Shown: in pieces, positions 10,059 to 20,371 of the stretch | Layout: each line of letters starts with the position of its first letter | Numbering within the stretch: the first letter of the stretch is position 1 | DNA from: Histomonas meleagridis | Lineage: Eukaryota; Parabasalia; Tritrichomonadida; Dientamoebidae | NCBI GenBank assembly: GCA_020186115.1 | Contig: WSYJ01000186.1 | Location: 1,037,501 to 1,101,500 of the forward strand | Direction of reading: 5' to 3' | Length of the DNA stretch: 64,000 nucleotides | Position numbers and translations under genes: made by a program | Notes under the pieces: model-generated | What the model was told of the DNA's origin: nothing | The model's input: the letters and a program-made list of their open reading frames with translations, nothing else | Databases searched by the model: none

Positions 10059-10064
10059 ACCGTT
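10059..10064 (-). promoter_or_regulatory. MYB-like AACGGT element
   Basis: Reads AACGGTTAATGAG on the minus strand, 30 nt before the F5/8C ATG, in coding orientation. Confidence 0.45.
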
Positions 10065-10284
10065 GGGGGTGGTTTTTCTCTACGATATTTGTATTGAAAA
10101 TGAGCGTAAACCGTGAAATAACCAGAAAAAATTTCAGCAAAGGAACCGGTTTTTCTTGGGTGGAGATAACTTTTTCTATAAAATATAGGGTTTATTAAAA
10201 GTGTTATCTAAATAAATCAATATGGATGAAAAAAATTATTTCTATTTTATCTAAAGATCACAAAAGAAATTTATGAGAACCATT

Positions 10285-10545
10285 ATTTAAAAAGCCAAAA
10301 GATGTGTGAAAAAAAGAAGAATTTAATTAAAAGAGGATTCTGGGAAGCAGTGCAAAACTTAATTGAAAATAATTTAACTAACTTTTATGTGTTCAGTCAT
10401 TGACATGCAATTCACTGTAAATTTGTGGTTGGCGGATGCAATATGCTGTTTAGTGCAATCATTAAAAACATTCAAGAACTTTTAAAAGATAATTGGAAAC
10501 TTCATAATAAATTAATATACCCATTTTTACCTTTTAAACGTACAA
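10285..10545 (+). pseudogene. Remnant of a DUF3447/ankyrin-family gene
   Basis: Short fragment with no intact frame. Around 10448-10510 the plus strand reads SAIIKNIQELLKDNWKLHNK. This matches the conserved ELSKDDWKLHKELI stretch of the DUF3447 genes at 43117-44352 and 63121-64000. Flanking DNA no longer aligns. The limits are approximate. Confidence 0.5.
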
Positions 10546-11556
10546 ACGATAGGGTTTGAATCAAACATTCTTTGTTATTATTTGTGAATAAAATGATCGG
10601 CAGGAAATTGAATGCATTCAAAATTGAATGCATTTAATATTTCCCCACAAATCCAAAAAATCAGATCAAAATAAACTGAAATAATTGAATTCGTTTTTTG
10701 TTGTATTTTAGCTGAGTTAATATCTATGTTTCTTTTGCATAAAATTTGGAAAAAATCAAACAGATATTTTGTAAATAATATTTAGATGTCATGTGTCACT
10801 GAAATAATGAAAAATCAAAAAAAAAAATAAAAATTTGAGCATCGATCAGATCGGCAACACAGAAACATGCATATTGAACAATATTTAAAAGTTAGAATAT
10901 ACTAATGCCTACTGTGTTGAATATCATGTTAAATTCAGATCCATGTTTTTAACGTATTTTTCATTTAATTTAAATAAAGAATAACTCAACACACAAACAA
11001 TAATATTTTTTATGAAAATTATTTTTGGAAACTACATCATGAGCACAATCAATTGATATTGTGAAAATATGAAATTCTTCAAAAAAGTGTAAAAGTGATT
11101 GATCATTTCGACTTTTTTCTGACAAAAAACAAATTGAAATCAAAATCGTTTTATTCCAATGTTATAGGTATTGTACGAGTTTTAATATTTTTGCATTTAT
11201 TTACTCACTCGGTTTCTGGGAATATAAAATTATAATTTTTATGAAAACCGAAAAGTGACAAATTGCATGGAAACTTATTTGACTATGTTTGTTTAAATCT
11301 TTTTTTTTAATCAGACGATGATGTCATATTGTCATTGATAATTTATGCTGGTTAATGTTTTCTTTGATTTATTATTCATGATAATTGAGAGATGAAGCGT
11401 AAACAATAATTGTCATTTATTCTTTTGCAGAAAATAGTGTAAAAAAATATACCATTTTTTCAAAGGTTTAATTAATCAATTCAATGATTTCTTTTGAAAA
11501 AGTTGAATTTTTTCAATCAAACTTATGACTTCACATTTGTGATTTTTTTGAATTTT
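10546..11556. other. Intergenic region, about 1.0 kb
   Basis: A+T-rich DNA between a DUF3447 remnant and the transposase relic. It may include the 3' end of the transposon. No terminal inverted repeat, gene or RNA was recognised. Confidence 0.5.
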
Positions 11557-12751
11557 TTATTGTTTAATTAATTCCCAAGATTCCTCGATATATTCTTGAG
11601 AAATACTGAGCCATGATTCAACAAGAATTTCAATTGATTCTTGATATGTTATGTATTCTCGTTTGGTTCTTAAAAGCCAAATGCTCAAATTTTTTTTTAG
11701 CTCTTGATTTAAGTTCCCCAAATACCTTAACATCAAGAGGTTGATATTTTGATGTTCCCCCGGTCGGAACAAATAATAGCTCAATTTGAAGCTCTTGAGC
11801 TATCAACTCAACATTTTCTGCTTGATGAGCAGGAAAAATGGCCCGAACTAAGACACATGGTGTACCATTGGCTTTATTATGAATCCATTCTAAATAGGAA
11901 ATCAGAATATCATCATTAGCCCATCCACGTTCAGTATGGGTAAAAATCAAATTTTCGTTTGATTTCCCATATTTCTTCTCGGACCTATTCGTTTTGCCTT
12001 TGGCAATAATCCAAAGCGGCAACTTTGACCCATTTGCATTAATTGTCGCGATGGCCGTCAAAGTTAATTTCTCGTTTTGGATTGATTGGATCTTAACCGT
12101 TGTCACTCCAATCTTGTGTAATACTTTTGCTGGGGTGTTCGAAATTTTCCAACATGTTTCATCCATGTTGAAAATTTTCTCCTTCGAATATTTATGAAAT
12201 ATTAATTTAAGCTTATCTTGGAAGATTTGAACATATTCATTATTGATATTTGTTCGCCTTTCTGCATGTGGTTTCCGATATGATAGTTTATTGCGCTTCA
12301 TGAAATCGCTTATAAATGTAGTAGACGCGCAAAATCGTTAATATTTTGGATTACCACTTAATGAAAACTCATTGACAGCTTTCATCTTAAACGATAATGT
12401 CGTAGGTCCAAAACCAGAGTCGACTTGTTGTATAATTTCTTCTGCCATACTCGCTTCGGTTTCTTTCGAAAATACCCTACGATTTGGATGCCTCTCGCAA
12501 TTTGGAAACCAGTCTTTATTTTCATTCCTTTTCTGGTGCCAATAACTGAGTGTTGATTTAGGAATGCCAGTGGCTTCTTGAATTCGAGTTAATGAACCAC
12601 GTGGCAATTCCGATTCAGTTAAAATATCCAAAACGGGTTGAATATCTTTTGACGCGTAGGTATCGTGGCGATTGGATTTGATTTTCTTAAGTTTATTCAG
12701 TTTTTCTTCCATTTTCTGAATAAAGCTTTTTGGTTCTTCGTCGAATATCAT
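11557..12751 (-). pseudogene. Pogo/Tigger-type DDE transposase, inactivated
   Basis: Minus-strand remains of a Tc1/pogo superfamily transposase of about 400 residues. The N-terminal part has helix-turn-helix DNA-binding features (GIPKSTLSYWHQKR) and a CENP-B/Tc5-like segment (RRVFSKETEASMAEEI). An in-frame TAA at 12338-12340 separates this from the catalytic core, which continues in the same frame. The first catalytic Asp is in NMDET and the third in QPLDV. The block expected to hold the second Asp reads RAIFPAH, so that Asp looks replaced by Ala. A frameshift in the T-run near 11688-11697 moves the C-terminal segment (ESWLSISQEYIEESW) to another frame. At least three lesions indicate a dead copy. 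Confidence 0.82.
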
Positions 12752-13326
12752 TAAAGTTAGTGATTTTGGCGCCAAATATGTAAGAATCAACAAAAAAATG
12801 AGAGAAAATAAAATTCATTATGATATTTTTAATAATTAATGCAAATTTAAGGTCATAATTATTTAAATCTTTCGCAACAATTGGATGTAAATATGAAAAA
12901 ATTACTACAAAAAATTCAAAAATTAGATAAATCATTTTTATTAATAAATATAGCTCAACAAATGAAAATTTTAGATTCTCATATGTAAAAAGCCGAAAAT
13001 AGAATTTTTTTAATGAAAATTTTTTTTTAAATTTAATAATTTCATGATAATCGCTGCTTTGACGAAAAATTGTGAATCTCCTGTAGCTAATTACTGTCGC
13101 ACTTTGAGTTCCTGAAAACAAAATTTTTTGAAATTATTGGAAATTATCAAACATGAACGTTCTCGATCTCAAACTGAGATTTGGGATTCGAGCCCCAACT
13201 AACTGTTTTCAAGTTTCGAAAACAAGAAGAACGTCATGACAAAAATAAAATGTTTCAAATTTCTATGTTGTAAATTTTACAACAAAGACTCTCAATTTTC
13301 GTATCGTTCGTACGAATAAAAGGTAA
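12752..13326. other. Intergenic region, 575 bp
   Basis: Flank of the transposase relic. The minus-strand open frame through it looks spurious. A hairpin ATCTCA/TGAGAT lies near 13165-13180, followed by a T-loop-like GATTCGAG, but it does not fold as a tRNA. No clear transposon end was seen. Confidence 0.45.
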
Positions 13327-14109
13327 AAATGGGTATTTAATAATGCTTTTATCAAAAATTATGAAGAACTATCAAAGAATGATTTTGCACTTTATAAGCA
13401 ATTAATTGAAGAAGGACATAATCCAAATAAAATTGGAAAAATAATTCGAAATGATTTCGATTTTAATCAAACAATTGAACCATCACTTTATGTAAGATGT
13501 TCATTTATTAATCAAGAAAATGTTAAATTAATCGGTTATGCAGCATTTTTTGGATCAGTTAAATGTTTTAAATATTTACTTATGATTAATGCAAATGTAG
13601 AAAACACAGGTAAATATGCAGTTGCAGGTGGAAATATTGAAATCATTCATTTATGTGAACAAAATCATTCATCATTTGACGATGCATATGAAACAGCAAT
13701 TGAATTTCATCGAAATGATATTTTTAAATATATTTACGAAAATAAAATTAATACAATTAAAAAATTAGAAGAATTAGGAGAAAAATGCGTTTCATATTTT
13801 AATTATGAAATTTTGTCATTTTTGATAGAAGCAGGTATGAAAATTAATGATAGCATTGTTAATGAATCAGCAAAAAATCGAAATATGTTTCTCACAAAAT
13901 ATTTTTTTCATGAATATCAAATTCCAAAAACTACTTTAATATTTTCAATAAAATCAGGAAATATTGAACTTGTTAAATATATATTCAGACAAAAAGGAAT
14001 TGTTGTTGATGCTCTAAAAATAATCTTGGAAATTATTCAAACTATTTTAACATCTTCAACCAATCTCACAAAAATTGCTTATTATTTCATAGAGAAAGGA
14101 ATAATTTAA
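13327..14109 (+). pseudogene. 5'-truncated DUF3447/ankyrin-family gene
   Basis: The frame opens after a TAA at 13324-13326 and runs to a stop at 14107-14109. It lacks the roughly 150-residue N-terminal part seen in the copy at 43117-44352. Shared segments include IEEGHNPNKI, TIEPSLY, AAFFGSVKCFKYLLM, GKYAVAGGNIEIIHLCEQNH and FHRNDIFKYIYENKI. About 13 residues between IIRND and FDFNQ are deleted in frame. The first ATG (13582) starts in mid-domain. After one ankyrin-like module the end diverges into IILEIIQTIL, which corresponds to the spacer described for the 41-43 kb array. Best read as a truncated relative; expression is possible but unproven. Confidence 0.7.
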
Positions 14110-14169
14110 TGTAAAAAGTGATGAATTTAACACATTTAATTTAAAAACATATAATTTTTTTAAAAAAAT

Positions 14170-15108
14170 TTATTTTGCACCTAAAATATCTTCTTTGCAG
14201 TGGATGAGCATAGTCAAGAAATCGCAGTATGGCGTTGGTATTCCATATTTCTTTCCTTTCCTTGATACTGCTCCGTTTATATAATCGATTTCGGTGATTC
14301 TGTTATTCTTTATTAAATCTTGATGCATAGAAGGGAAGTGCATTCCGATTGTGTCCGGATTGAAACATGTTTTCACGTGGTCGATCACTTCACATGTGTC
14401 GAGATTAACTCCTTCGTGAGCGGCAACTGCGGCAAACTCGCGAACAATGGACTCTACAATATCAGAGGCATAGCGCGTTTTGCCAAAAGTTGCCATATTA
14501 ACATCTAAGATCGTACATAAGCCATTCATGGTACCATTGACACATGCTTTCCGATAGATGGAATAGCGGATGTTGGACGAGTATTTGGCGTTGAGACCGG
14601 CTTTGGAGAGAATTGATGATATTTCAATTGCATCTGATTCTTTTCCTTCGGATAGATTTTGGAGTTCAACTGATCCATTACCAAATAATTTTACTTTCCC
14701 AGGGCCTTCGAGTTCAGCAGTCCACATGGTATTACCAATAAAAATATTAGATAAAGGAACATATTTCTCAATGACATCTTCGTGACCAATACCATTCAAG
14801 AGACAAATGACTTTGGTTTGGTCTGTTATGAGGGGCTTGATGTCTTGGAGCATTTTGTCAAGTTGCATTGCTTTGGTAAATAAAATAATCATATCTGTCT
14901 TTTCTGTAGTATCAATTTCGGATTGAAGAATGATAGGAATTTTGGCAACTTTGTTTTCGCCATTGAAATTTGCAACAAGACCATGTTCTTTGATGGCTGT
15001 AACATGATCTTTCCAACCATCAATTAAAGTAACCTTATATCCTGCTTCATGAAGCATTAAACCAAAACGACTTCCCATAGCTCCTGCTCCTGCAATGGTG
15101 ATTTTCAT
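14170..15108 (-). CDS. Ketopantoate reductase family (ApbA/PanE) NAD(P)H oxidoreductase
   Basis: A 312-residue protein with a complete ApbA/PanE fold. The N-terminal Rossmann domain begins with GAGAMGSRFG (residues 7-16), followed by LFTKAMQ and LLNGIGHED. The C-terminal helical domain has the catalytic-lysine segment YRKACVNGTMNGLC and ends with EIDYINGAVSRKGKKYGIPTP split over its usual positions. The classic reaction is NADPH reduction of 2-dehydropantoate. Close relatives reduce other branched 2-oxo acids, which may be more likely in a parasite not known to make pantothenate. The sequence looks strongly bacterial and it sits among decayed genes, so lateral transfer is an attractive inference. 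The stop lies in TAAA. Confidence 0.9.
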   Translation of the reverse strand: MKITIAGAGAMGSRFGLMLHEAGYKVTLIDGWKDHVTAIKEHGLVANFNGENKVAKIPIILQSEIDTTEKTDMIILFTKAMQLDKMLQDIKPLITDQTKVICLLNGIGHEDVIEKYVPLSNIFIGNTMWTAELEGPGKVKLFGNGSVELQNLSEGKESDAIEISSILSKAGLNAKYSSNIRYSIYRKACVNGTMNGLCTILDVNMATFGKTRYASDIVESIVREFAAVAAHEGVNLDTCEVIDHVKTCFNPDTIGMHFPSMHQDLIKNNRITEIDYINGAVSRKGKKYGIPTPYCDFLTMLIHCKEDILGAK

Positions 15109-15261
15109 GAATTGGAAATTAAATTATGAACGATAGAATACCGATCAGCTTTCGCAAAATTCAATATTAAGGATTGAGTAGTTTATTCATTCAAAATAAA
15201 AAATCAAGAGCAAACAGTTACAACAAAAAAGAAATCACAAAACGAATGGAAAACATTTATA

Positions 15262-16190
15262 ATGTCCAAAAATATAATCTCTGGTTTGAATATAGATAAT
15301 TTTGCTCAATTATCAAATTTTATAATCACCAATTTTTGTAAAGAATATCCAATATCTTATAATATAATTACAAGCCGAATGATATATAAATCCCTTTTGA
15401 TCAAAAGTTACAATTTTGATATATTTAAGATTATTACATGAAATTGAAAAAAATAATAATAGCACTTCAAAAATAATAGAAATATCGAATCAACTTCTTC
15501 TTGAAGAAAACACACAAGAATCAGATTATTTTCTTAATTATATGATTGAATATAATTTGCTTGAACCAAAAATCATTAAATATTGAATTATTAATTCATA
15601 AATTAATACAATTAAGAAATTAGAAGAATTAGGAGAAAAATGCATTTCATATTTTAATTATGAAATTTTTACATATTTAGAAAAGGAAGGAATGAAAATT
15701 AATGATAATATCATAAATGAAGCAGCAAAAATCGGAAATATTTTTCTTGTAATATATTTCCTTAAAAATTATCAAATTCCAGAAAATATCTTAGTTTTTG
15801 CTTCATTTTCAGGAAATATTGGACTTGTTACATACATTTTAAAACAAAACGGACTTGATATTAATGTTAAAGATAAAATTTATTTTAATTATTTTATATT
15901 GCAAAATAATATTTGGAAATTGTTTAAATTATTTTACACAGCACTTATATGGTCATCTTATAATGGTAAATTAGAAATCGTCAAAGTACTTCTTGAACAA
16001 GAAGGAATTGATATTAATGCCAAAAATATTTATTTGTTCGATTTAAAATTTATTTTAATAATTTTATATTTCAAAATAATATTTGGAAATAATTTAATTT
16101 ATTTAAGACAACAACTACGTTAGCATCTGAAAAAAATTATACATAAATAGTCAAATTACCTTATCAAAAAGAATGAATTGATATCTTAAA
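15262..16190 (+). pseudogene. Decayed DUF3447/ankyrin-family gene
   Basis: An N-terminal frame starts at ATG 15262 (MSKNIISGLNIDNFAQLS) and stops at a TGA at 15439-15441. The family sequence continues in another frame (SKIIEISNQLLLEEN) to a stop near 15586. After a large internal deletion a third frame resumes at about 15600 with KLEELGEKCISYFNYEI and INEAAKIGNIFLV. It then runs through two ankyrin modules separated by A+T-rich spacers of 69 and 86 nt. After 16124 a further ankyrin module (LASEKNYT, then IVKL) contains stops. Frameshift, stops and deletion make this a pseudogene. It shows the same module-spacer layout as the array at 41.3-43.1 kb. Confidence 0.7.
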
Positions 16191-16325
16191 TAGTATTTGG
16201 GGTTTTTTGATATTGTTTGGTACAGTTATTATTTGTTCATCTGCGAATAGTTAAATTACTTTTATATAAGAAAAAATGGCCTTCAAGTATTTGAATATGT
16301 AATTTTGGAACACTTTCATATGAAA
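16191..16325. other. Short A+T-rich spacer
   Basis: Joins the decayed ankyrin gene to the microsatellite. No feature was seen. Confidence 0.5.
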
Positions 16326-17601
<1,276 letters not shown>

Positions 17602-18342
17602 ATGTACCAAAAAATTGAATGCATTCAAATACTCATCATCGGAGCGAATTGTGAAAAACCGTTACCTCAGCTTGCTTCAGCTCTCCAAATGCCGAACTAC
17701 ATACTCGATTTTGTTATCGAGTACGCAAAATTTATAGCACCTCCAAATATACCAATTCAATATGTATGGCTTAAATTTAAAGCTGATGGAGTAAATCAGA
17801 CAGTATGCACATCACAAATTCGTCCATCAGAGTACATGGAATGGCATAAAAATGTAAGACTTATTATTAGTCTTGATAAACTTGAAGGTTATCACCTTGC
17901 TGCATGTTTTTACCTTTTGCCATATAATCAAATAGAAGCACAAATTTTTGCTGTTGCACAAGTTAGACTCAGCGAGCTTCCAATTGGGAATCCACGAAGA
18001 TTGTCTTTCCCACTTATGAGCTCTCTTGATATGTCAGCAGTTGCAATACAAGTTACAATAATTGCAACAATATCAGAAATCCGACTTGATCCTCAGCCTC
18101 AAATTTTGCAGCCACAAATTCCACAAAATATTCTTCCTCCATTTCAACAACAATTTTTTTTCAACCAATATGCAAATGCTAACAATTTTGGAATGCCACA
18201 ACAACAGATACCGGCTCCGCTTCCGCCGTTGATCCAGAATCCAACAGAAAATCAAACAAAGCCTGCATCTCAGTCTCATAAAAACCAAGCGCACACCAAA
18301 AGACCAACTACAAGACGCTTTGGCAATTTCCCCAAAAAGTAA
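17602..18342 (+). CDS. Hypothetical protein, possible C2-like N-terminal domain with Pro/Gln-rich tail
   Basis: A 246-residue protein not assigned to a family. Residues 1-155 look beta-rich, with alternating hydrophobic strands (IQYVWLKFKADG, VRLIISLD, AVAQVRLSELPIG). The pattern recalls a divergent C2 or similar beta-sandwich domain; this is a guess from texture only. Residues 165-220 are rich in Gln, Pro and Asn (QPQILQPQIPQ, PQQQIPAPLPPL). The last 25 residues are basic (HTKRPTTRRFG), suggesting binding to acidic partners or nucleic acid. There is no signal peptide or membrane helix. It converges with the RRM gene on the other strand. Confidence 0.65.
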   Translation: MYQKIECIQILIIGANCEKPLPQLASALQMPNYILDFVIEYAKFIAPPNIPIQYVWLKFKADGVNQTVCTSQIRPSEYMEWHKNVRLIISLDKLEGYHLAACFYLLPYNQIEAQIFAVAQVRLSELPIGNPRRLSFPLMSSLDMSAVAIQVTIIATISEIRLDPQPQILQPQIPQNILPPFQQQFFFNQYANANNFGMPQQQIPAPLPPLIQNPTENQTKPASQSHKNQAHTKRPTTRRFGNFPKK

Positions 18343-18455
18343 TATGCGTTTTTGTTATGTTTGTTTGTAAGTAAAATATATTTATAATTTTTTTTAAATT
18401 TTTTACCTAAAAACAAAACACTATTCTTCAAAAAAAAAAATAAGTGGTATCAATG

Positions 18456-18869
18456 TCATGCGTCTGAAGCTTGATCTGTTTCATTAAAAAGAATTGGTCG
18501 TTGAGTAATCTTGCCATAATTATGTGGATTATATGGAATTGGTTGTGATGAATCATCAAAAATCATTGGGGCTAGGCTGTTTTTGTATTCTTTCTTTTTT
18601 TCGGGGGAGAGGTTTGGACAATCTTCATAATGAATTGCAACAACAGAAATTTTCACACCTTTAAAAAGTTGCTGATTAAGCTTATTAACAATTTCTCCTT
18701 TTTCACCATTCGTTTTTAAGATGGTATAATATGCATTGTTTACAATACTAATTGATTGAACTTCAGCTTCAAATTTTTTTAAAAAATAAGATATTTCTGC
18801 ATGGCGCACATCATCAGGAACTCCTGATATTTTAAGACATAAATAATCTTCAGGGTTTTTTGCTTCCAT
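18456..18869 (-). CDS. Small RRM-type RNA-binding protein
   Basis: With the start at Met 18869 the product has 137 residues. Residues about 8-82 look like an RNA recognition motif: LCLKISGVPDDVRHAEISYF gives strand 1 and helix 1 (RNP2-like), VQSISIVNNAYYTIL gives strands 2-3 (weak RNP1), and GVKISVVAIH gives strand 4. RNP1 aromatics are partly missing, so binding may be atypical. The tail is polar with a Pro/Asn-rich segment. A longer frame from 18971 exists, but an AACGGT element at 18902-18907 lies 32 nt before the chosen ATG and inside that extension, which favours the shorter protein. Confidence 0.65.
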   Translation of the reverse strand: MEAKNPEDYLCLKISGVPDDVRHAEISYFLKKFEAEVQSISIVNNAYYTILKTNGEKGEIVNKLNQQLFKGVKISVVAIHYEDCPNLSPEKKKEYKNSLAPMIFDDSSQPIPYNPHNYGKITQRPILFNETDQASDA

Positions 18870-18901
18870 ATTATGTTTGTACGTTAATATATTTAATAAT
18901 G

Positions 18902-18907
18902 ACCGTT
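18902..18907 (-). promoter_or_regulatory. MYB-like AACGGT element
   Basis: Reads AACGGTC on the minus strand, 32 nt upstream of the RRM gene ATG at 18869, in coding orientation. Confidence 0.45.
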
Positions 18908-19018
18908 TATTCCACATTAAAAAACAAAATTTTCCAAATGTTTCTTCAAACCCTTTTTTCTTTCTATTCATTAGAAAAATTTATAAGGCAAATTTACTTT
19001 GTTTATTAATATAAATAT

Positions 19019-19504
19019 TCAAGCAAGTTTTGGTCCATATTTCAGATTTTGAAGCTTATTTATTTCTTTAGGAAACGTGTTGTAGTATCTAATTGATATT
19101 ATCCAAAATAGAATTAAAATACCATAGATTGTATGAATTCCAATCATAACACCTTTTTGCAAATTCGAATCTTTAATTGCAAATACGATTGTAAAAGCTT
19201 CAAAAATCAGTGGCACAACCCACTTGTATTTATACGTTGTTAGTTCAAGAATGATTAAAGATAAGAAAGATATGGATGTTGATATAAAGAAATAGTAACT
19301 TCCAGTTGCAAACGCTGCTACAAGAGCTCCCAATGAAAAAGCTATTGATGAGAAAATGAATAGTCTCTTTTGTGATTTTGTTAACTTTATGAAATCATTT
19401 TGTAAATCATCAATAATTTTTTGTTGTTCATCTTGGTTAAGTACTTTGGGCTCATCTTTGTTTCCTATGTTGCGATGTTTAACTGTTTCATTAAATTCGT
19501 CCAT
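19019..19504 (-). CDS. Hypothetical four-helix membrane protein
   Basis: A 161-residue protein starting MDEFNETVKHRN. An acidic/polar N-terminal 50 residues is followed by four hydrophobic segments: about 52-70 (LFIFSSIAFSLGALVAAF), 73-90, 96-114 and 121-142 (MIGIHTIYGILILFW). The C-terminus is short and basic. There is no signal peptide, so both ends are probably cytosolic. The family is not recognised. The longer frame began with TTG, so the ATG at 19504 is used. It is divergent from the Rpn12 gene across only 120 bp. Confidence 0.72.
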   Translation of the reverse strand: MDEFNETVKHRNIGNKDEPKVLNQDEQQKIIDDLQNDFIKLTKSQKRLFIFSSIAFSLGALVAAFATGSYYFFISTSISFLSLIILELTTYKYKWVVPLIFEAFTIVFAIKDSNLQKGVMIGIHTIYGILILFWIISIRYYNTFPKEINKLQNLKYGPKLA

Positions 19505-19624
19505 AAAACAAGCTTTGGAAAGGATATGTAAATCTATCAAAATTCAATCGGATTTGAGGCGCCCTGTTTTATGGGTGGGAGGGAAACCGTTTATAGGCTG
19601 CTTGAGCAAAAGTGCCATAGTAAG
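19505..19624. promoter_or_regulatory. Compact bidirectional promoter region
   Basis: Only 120 bp separate the ATGs of the membrane-protein gene (minus) and Rpn12 (plus). One AACGGT on the minus strand (19586-19591) lies 81 nt from the minus ATG and 33 nt from the plus ATG, so one site may serve both genes. Confidence 0.5.
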
Positions 19625-20371
19625 ATGTCTGAGGAACTTTATGCAAAATTTGAAAAGCTAAAAAACATTTTTGAAGGAGAGTTCAATCAAGAAGAAGCAG
19701 GAGCTTTAATAGACGAACTAAAAATTGGTCTCTTACAATCGAACGATGATAAAGTTAAAATCATTCATCGTTCTGTTCTTGAATATGATGCACTTCTTAG
19801 TATTCAGTTGTGTCATGTTGATGATTTTGAACGTGCAATGTCGCAATTAAATTGTTATTATTTTTTATCAAATTTTCCTTTTTCCGAAAAGATGCCACTT
19901 TTAATCTCAATCCACTTGGTTCATTACTTAGCTCAACAGAAGTTAATTGATTTCAACATTGAGTTACAGATTGCCCAATCAATCATTCATGAAAATGAAT
20001 ACATTGATTACGCAAAATCTCTTCATCAATCGATTATAGATAACTCATTTTCACGATTGTTTGCCTTAGAAAGTAATCCACCATCACAATTGTTCAATCA
20101 TTTCACAGTTGAACTTCTTAGCCGAGTTAGAAATAATCACGCAGACTCAATAGAAAGAGCTTATCCCAGCCTTAAATTAACGGAACTTATGAAAATGCTT
20201 GAATTTCCATCACTTGATGAATGCGTAAAATTTGTCATGAAAAGAAATTGGAAAATTTCTGATGAAACAACGATTACATTCCAACCACAAAACGAAGGTA
20301 AAACAAAGTCTGCTTCTGAAATGCTGGCGCGTTCTGTTGATTTGTCTGTTCAAATTTCTTCTCTTGCATAA
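19625..20371 (+). CDS. RPN12: 26S proteasome regulatory subunit Rpn12 (PSMD8)
   Basis: A 248-residue lid subunit of the 26S proteasome, of the CSN8/PSMD8/eIF3k superfamily. Sequence matches in order: VLEYDALLSIQL and DDFERAMSQLNCYYF in the helical-repeat part, HYLAQQKLIDFNIEL, FSRLFALESNPPS, ELLSRVRNNHADSIERAY, and a PCI-type winged helix with SLDECVKFVMKRNWKI. The last 25 residues (SASEMLARSVDLSVQI) match the conserved C-terminal helix that packs in the lid helical bundle. The ATG at 19571 would add 18 residues not typical of the family and would overlap the shared promoter, so 19625 was chosen. The stop lies in TAAA. Confidence 0.9.
   Translation: MSEELYAKFEKLKNIFEGEFNQEEAGALIDELKIGLLQSNDDKVKIIHRSVLEYDALLSIQLCHVDDFERAMSQLNCYYFLSNFPFSEKMPLLISIHLVHYLAQQKLIDFNIELQIAQSIIHENEYIDYAKSLHQSIIDNSFSRLFALESNPPSQLFNHFTVELLSRVRNNHADSIERAYPSLKLTELMKMLEFPSLDECVKFVMKRNWKISDETTITFQPQNEGKTKSASEMLARSVDLSVQISSLA

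Noticed and set aside
12693-13121. 142-codon minus-strand frame upstream of the transposase
   Set aside because: It overlaps the transposase start in another frame, is low-complexity Phe/Lys/Ile-rich, and shows no family feature.
13150-13210. tRNA-like hairpin and GATTCGAG T-loop sequence
   Set aside because: The T-stem has mismatches, the anticodon loop lacks T33, and there is no acceptor or D-arm.
11100-13240. Terminal inverted repeats of the pogo-like element
   Set aside because: I compared both flanks by eye and found no convincing inverted pair or TA target duplication; the ends may have decayed.
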